In this document: in pieces, positions 60,329 to 64,000 of the stretch | How the letters are laid out: each line of letters opens with the position of its first letter | Numbering within the stretch: the first letter of the stretch is position 1 | NCBI GenBank assembly: GCA_030147525.1 | Contig: JASBVF010000015.1 | Span: 62,001-126,000 of the forward strand | Direction: 5' to 3' | Origin: Bacteroidota bacterium | GTDB taxonomy: Bacteria; Bacteroidota; Bacteroidia; Chitinophagales; Saprospiraceae | Length of the DNA stretch: 64,000 nt | Notes under the pieces: generated by a model | Databases searched by the model: none | Seen by the model: the letters and a program-made list of their open reading frames with translations, nothing else | What the model was told of the DNA's origin: nothing | Program-made: the position numbers and the translations under genes

Positions 60329-61804
60329 ATGAATCAAATCAAATACCTGGCGCTGCTCTCCGGCTTCCTCATTTTCAGCGCTTTCTCCGCCTGCAACAAC
60401 AAAGAAGACATGCCCGTGATCGACGACGACGGCCCCGGTTCCGACACGACGGCTACCATGGAAGCTGTCGCCTTCCCCGGCGCCGAAGGCTTCGGAAGAC
60501 TCGCTACCGGCGGCCGAGGTGGCAAGGTCATCTACGTCACCAACCTCGAAGACTCCGGCCCCGGCAGTTTCCGGCAAGCCGTGGAGACGCCCGGCCCACG
60601 GTATATTTTGTTTAAAACATCCGGCACCATCGCCCTCAAATCCCGGCTGAATATCAACCACGGCAACCTCACCATCGCCGGGCAATCAGCCCCCGGCGAC
60701 GGCATCTGCATCAAGGATTTTCCCGTGGTCATCAATGCGGACAACGTCATCATCCGCTTCCTGCGCTTCCGTCTTGGTGAGGATAAAAACCAGCAGGCCG
60801 ACGGATTGGAAGGCCGTTTCAAAAAGAATATCATCATCGACCACTGCTCGGTCAGCTGGTCGGTGGACGAGTGCATGACGCTCTACGGCAATGAAAACAC
60901 TACGCTTCAGTGGAGCATCATCGCCGAAAGCCTGAACAACTCGGTACACGAAAAAGGCCCGCATGGCTACGGCGGTATTTGGGGCGGTAAAAACGCTTCG
61001 TTTCACCACAACCTCGTGGCCCACCACCAGAGCCGCAACCCCCGCCTGGGTGAACCGGCAGGCGATGCTTTCGCCCTGACCGACCTCGTCGATCTGCGCA
61101 ACAACGTGATCTACAACTGGGGAGCGAACAGTTGCTACGGCGGCGAAGCCATGAACGTGAACATCGTCAACTGTTACTACAAGCCCGGCCCGGCTTCCTC
61201 CAACAAGGAGCGCATTGTGGCGATCGATAAAAATAAAAACGAAGGCACCGACGTGTACGACATCTGGGGTAAATTCTACATCCACGGGAACTACATCCAC
61301 GGCAGCACCCGTGCGACGGATGACAACTGGACTTACGGCGTTTACAACCAGTTTCACTCCAGCTACGGCACCGTTTCAACGGCTGATAAAGTCGCCATGC
61401 GTTTGCTTCAAGAGCACCCCACCAACGGCAACGTCACCACGCACACTGCGGAAGAGGCTTACGAAAAAGTACTCGACATTGCCGGCGCCTCGCTCGTGCG
61501 GGATGCGGTGGATGCACGGGTGGTCGAAAACGTCCGCAACGGCGATTATTCCTTTACCGGCTCGGATGGTAGCACCAACGGCATCATCGATTCGCAGGCC
61601 GACGTGGACGGCTGGCCGCAACTCAACGCTACCCCGGCGCCCACCGATACCTCCGGCGACGGCATGCCCGACGGCTGGAAACAGGCCCGCCAACTCGACG
61701 TCAACCTGAACCAGGCCAACGGCCATGAACTCGATCCAATTTTTGACAACGTGGAAGTGTACCTGAACAGCCTCGTGGAGGCCATTGTTGCGAAGCAGCA
61801 GTAA
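60329..61804 (+). CDS. Pectate lyase (PL1 type), lipoprotein
   Basis: 491 residues from the ATG at 60329. Lipoprotein signal (LLSGFLIFSAFSAC, lipid Cys near 21). The beta-helix starts with AFPGAEGFGRLATGGRGGKVIYVTNLEDSGPGSFRQAVE, a typical PL1 beginning; IIIDHCSVSWSVDECMTLYG and HHNLVAHHQSRNPRLGEPAGDAFALTDLVDLRNNVIYNWG carry the calcium-binding and catalytic region, with the Arg in RNPR as probable base. It cleaves demethylated homogalacturonan to unsaturated fragments. Confidence 0.9.
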   Translation: MNQIKYLALLSGFLIFSAFSACNNKEDMPVIDDDGPGSDTTATMEAVAFPGAEGFGRLATGGRGGKVIYVTNLEDSGPGSFRQAVETPGPRYILFKTSGTIALKSRLNINHGNLTIAGQSAPGDGICIKDFPVVINADNVIIRFLRFRLGEDKNQQADGLEGRFKKNIIIDHCSVSWSVDECMTLYGNENTTLQWSIIAESLNNSVHEKGPHGYGGIWGGKNASFHHNLVAHHQSRNPRLGEPAGDAFALTDLVDLRNNVIYNWGANSCYGGEAMNVNIVNCYYKPGPASSNKERIVAIDKNKNEGTDVYDIWGKFYIHGNYIHGSTRATDDNWTYGVYNQFHSSYGTVSTADKVAMRLLQEHPTNGNVTTHTAEEAYEKVLDIAGASLVRDAVDARVVENVRNGDYSFTGSDGSTNGIIDSQADVDGWPQLNATPAPTDTSGDGMPDGWKQARQLDVNLNQANGHELDPIFDNVEVYLNSLVEAIVAKQQ

Positions 61805-61813
61805 ACGTGTGTT

Positions 61814-61865
61814 GTTAGCTTTTGGCCTTTAGCTGTTAGTCAATGGCTAAAGGCCAAAAGCTAAC
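61814..61865. repeat. 20-bp perfect hairpin between convergent genes
   Basis: GTTAGCTTTTGGCCTTTAGC (61814-61833) and its perfect complement (61846-61865) with a 12-nt loop that itself repeats GTTAG. It fills the 68-base gap between the pectate lyase and the cupin-pectinesterase genes and probably ends both transcripts. Confidence 0.9.
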
Positions 61866-61872
61866 AGCTAAC

Positions 61873-63204
61873 CTACCTGGCGGCATCCGGATTCCAGCCA
61901 CCCAGCATCCCCTCCAATGATCCGTATTTTTCCGCTTCTGCTTCCGTTAAAACATGCGACCAATCCACCCGTTTGGCCGTCGCAGCGCCGGGGCCGATAT
62001 TCCCGAATTCCGCATAATAGGCGGTCTTTTCGTTTTCGGGGTTGCGCCAGTTATCCCAGCCTTCCGGGCGAATGACGGAGCCTAAATCGCATTTCACAAA
62101 AACCACCCTGGCAAAAGGCCGCCACGGCCTGCCAAGGAAAACGGAGCCCTCCGGGGCGCTGCCGGTTATCCGGCAATTCCGGAAAACGTAGCCTACCTCG
62201 GCCTGCTCGTCCGTGGACGCTGCCGTCACGTAGCCCGGGCTTTTGCAAAAAATCTCGCAACTGTCGAACACCGCCGTCGAGATGCCGAATATGAAATCCA
62301 CGGTGCCTTCAATGTAGCAGTTTTTGTAGTACTGGCGGCTGTCTTTGTCATGCAGGTAGAGGGTGTCCTGAAAACCGAGGAAACGGCAGTTTTCAAACTT
62401 CACCTTGTCGCCGTCCACCCGCACGGCAACGGCCTGACCGACCGGGCCTGCGGAATTTTCAAAAGTGATGTTTTCAGCTTCAAAACCGTCACCGTAGATG
62501 AAAAAAGAGGCAGAGCCCGACGTGCCGATTTCCTCGCCGAACCTGTTTTTTCTTTGAGCAAAATCATCGAAGGTCAGGATGGTTTTTTCAACGTCTTCAC
62601 CGACAAAGGAAACGTTGGTGGCGGTGGGCGGCAGCACGAGTTTTTCTTTGTAAACGCCATTTTTGATAAAAATCCGGGTACGCTCCCGGCGCAGGGCCGG
62701 CACGGCATCGATGGCCTCCTGCACCGTCCGGAAGTCGCCGCTGCCATCGCCGGCGACAACAAAATCGAAGCCCTGCGGACGGTCAAGCTGGTATTTTTTC
62801 ACCACCAGATATTTTAACTCCGTATCGCCCACATTGCGGATGCCATGCATCGAGTTAGGCGGGCAGTAAAAACTGGTGTACGGGCCGCCTGTGGCTGTTT
62901 CGCCGTTCAGGTGAAATTCCGCTTTGCCTTCCAGAACGAAAAAGAATTCGTCCTCAGCATGGGTATGCGGCGCATGCGTAGCCTGACGGGGCGCTACGAC
63001 GCTCATCTTCAGCGTGCGGCCATCGCCCAGAAATTCCTTACCGGCAAACCAGTATTGATAGCCAACCTTGGTCGGCTCGGCTTTTTCAGCGTTGAAACTG
63101 TTTACGCAGTTTTCGATGGTGAATTCCCTGACCTGCTGGGCAAACATGGTTTGCTGCATGGCAAGTAGGAGGAGTAATGAATTTAGGATGGTTGATTTGT
63201 TCAT
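61873..63204 (-). CDS. Cupin-pectinesterase (CE8) fusion, secreted
   Basis: 443 residues with a signal peptide (ending TMFAQ). Residues about 25-140 are a cupin with a full metal site: His80, His82, Glu86 and His120 (HAPHTHAEDEFFFVLEG ... YCPPNSMHGIRNVG). Residues about 145-430 are a complete CE8 domain: Gln257, Gln279-Asp280 (FQDTLY), Asp303 (TVDFIFG), Arg359 and Trp361 (LGRPWR). The C-terminal domain is closely like the other pectinesterase in this locus. The cupin resembles KdgF-like sugar-binding cupins in general pattern; a joint action on pectin is inferred. Confidence 0.9.
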   Translation of the reverse strand: MNKSTILNSLLLLLAMQQTMFAQQVREFTIENCVNSFNAEKAEPTKVGYQYWFAGKEFLGDGRTLKMSVVAPRQATHAPHTHAEDEFFFVLEGKAEFHLNGETATGGPYTSFYCPPNSMHGIRNVGDTELKYLVVKKYQLDRPQGFDFVVAGDGSGDFRTVQEAIDAVPALRRERTRIFIKNGVYKEKLVLPPTATNVSFVGEDVEKTILTFDDFAQRKNRFGEEIGTSGSASFFIYGDGFEAENITFENSAGPVGQAVAVRVDGDKVKFENCRFLGFQDTLYLHDKDSRQYYKNCYIEGTVDFIFGISTAVFDSCEIFCKSPGYVTAASTDEQAEVGYVFRNCRITGSAPEGSVFLGRPWRPFARVVFVKCDLGSVIRPEGWDNWRNPENEKTAYYAEFGNIGPGAATAKRVDWSHVLTEAEAEKYGSLEGMLGGWNPDAAR

Positions 63205-63248
63205 GCCTGTTAGTTTTCGATTTTTGATAAAAATCCCGGAGAATAATT

Positions 63249-64000
63249 TTACGGCCGCCGTTGCGCACCCAAATTTTTCATCGCTTCAAACACCAGCCCG
63301 GCCACCACTCTGGCGCCTTCCGTTTGAAAATGGGTGTTGTCGGATTGCCCGTCCGGGTATGCCTCATACTTGCCGGGCAGTAGGTTCATGAAGTAATTTT
63401 CAGTGACGTATTCACGGCCTTTGCTGCTGAAAGCATTCATCGACAATTGATTGAGGTCGATAAAATAAGTGCCCGTTTCATCAGCCACTTCCCGTGCTGC
63501 ACCGGGATAGTCGCCATGCACATTTTCAAGGTGTCCGTCCTTCCACGGGTAGTTCCGGCAAACGGGCGTCAGTATGATTGGAATGCCGCCCTTCTCTCTG
63601 GTTTGGGCTACATACAGCCGTAAAAATTCCTTATAACCCTGAATGTCCACATAGCGCTCCGGTTTGTTTTCCGCAGCGTCGTTGTGGCCGAATTGCATCA
63701 CGACGATGTCTCCTTTTTTCAAATCATCATAAACCGCCCGCCACCTTCCTTCCTGAAAAAAGGTGCGGGTGCTGCGGCCACCCCGTGCCCTGTCGTCCAC
63801 CCGGATGCTGTCCGCATTGAACAGGTGTTTAAATTCTGACAAATCATGGCCGGTAAAAAACTCCTGAAACACCTGTCCCCAGCCGGTAACCGGATATCTG
63901 GTCTTGAAATAATCTTTGCCCTCCTCATAATTATTCGCATAATTGGCGACGGTCGAATCGCCAATCAGGTAAATCACCGTTGGTTGCTGTTGCCTTGTAC
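63249..64000 (-). CDS. Rhamnogalacturonan acetylesterase-like SGNH hydrolase (partial)
   Basis: At least 250 residues; the frame stays open to the window end with residues before YLIGDSTVANYA, so the N-terminus lies outside. SGNH blocks are visible: GDST (nucleophile Ser), GGRST (Gly), GHNDA (Asn), and the late DxxH pair in DGQSDNTHFQ (Asp, His). Such CE12-type enzymes remove acetyl groups from rhamnogalacturonan. It follows 44 bases upstream of the cupin-pectinesterase in the same direction, so both esterases are probably made together. Confidence 0.9.
   Translation of the reverse strand, partial: TRQQQPTVIYLIGDSTVANYANNYEEGKDYFKTRYPVTGWGQVFQEFFTGHDLSEFKHLFNADSIRVDDRARGGRSTRTFFQEGRWRAVYDDLKKGDIVVMQFGHNDAAENKPERYVDIQGYKEFLRLYVAQTREKGGIPIILTPVCRNYPWKDGHLENVHGDYPGAAREVADETGTYFIDLNQLSMNAFSSKGREYVTENYFMNLLPGKYEAYPDGQSDNTHFQTEGARVVAGLVFEAMKNLGAQRRP

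Overview
The window looks like chromosome from a member of the phylum Bacteroidota, most likely a marine or soil relative of the Saprospiraceae. This is inferred from the gene families present (a SusC/SusD pair, DUF5686 and DUF4861 proteins, an EAD11-type domain, TolB/BamA mosaics), from signal peptides ending in AQ or Q, and from promoters of the Bacteroidota type (TTG, about 20 nt, TAnnTTTG). No rRNA, tRNA or CRISPR array was recognised.

Layout. (1) 1-9.5 kb is core chromosome: the end of a YitT-like transporter, a large TolB/Omp85 mosaic protein, a secreted protein of unknown function, an RDD membrane protein, a ureohydrolase, an EAD11-domain membrane protein and mnmE. (2) About 9.6-44.7 kb looks like one integrated element. 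Its left end carries an excisionase-like gene, a tyrosine integrase, a DUF1016 nuclease, HTH genes, an RteC-like gene and a BT4734/DUF3987 primase-like gene. Its right end carries an ArdC-like antirestriction gene, a repeat field, a decayed HTH (toxin-antitoxin-like) gene and an unknown two-gene module. A 12-bp direct repeat at 9616 and 44687 may be the attachment core. No relaxase or conjugation gene is seen. (3) Between those ends, 17.3-38 kb is cargo: a long same-strand block (33.0 down to 17.3 kb) with a complete TolC/adaptor/RND efflux pump, peroxiredoxin, two TetR and one MarR regulators, a thioesterase, DoxX, YceI, an NAD(P)-binding reductase, a universal stress protein and a DUF5686 outer-membrane protein; then an ECF sigma factor, a GH3 and a GH20 enzyme. 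(4) 45-64 kb is a pectin utilisation locus: a GMC/gluconate-dehydrogenase pair, GH43, CE8, DUF4861, GH105, SusC/SusD, a DUF4957/DUF5123-type lipoprotein, PL1 pectate lyase, a cupin-CE8 fusion and a rhamnogalacturonan acetylesterase.

How they work together. In the pectin locus, CE8 and CE12-type esterases would strip methyl and acetyl groups, PL1 would cut the backbone, SusCD would import oligosaccharides, and GH43 and GH105 would finish side chains and unsaturated ends. In the cargo block, the regulators sit in the same transcription unit as the pump and redox/stress genes, which suggests an inducible detoxification island.

The most unusual signal is a set of self-complementary DNA segments. 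Between genes there are long hairpins whose arms are built from short tandem words and which often supply the stop codon of a neighbour (6.25, 3.9, 17.2, 45.7, 50.4, 61.8 kb). Similar palindromic or tandem-word pieces sit in frame inside mnmE, the DUF1016 gene and the primase gene. Also notable are an internally deleted glycosidase remnant, a duplicated gene tail, a thrice-repeated leader motif, and an unknown promoter-and-terminator-bounded module at the right end of the element.
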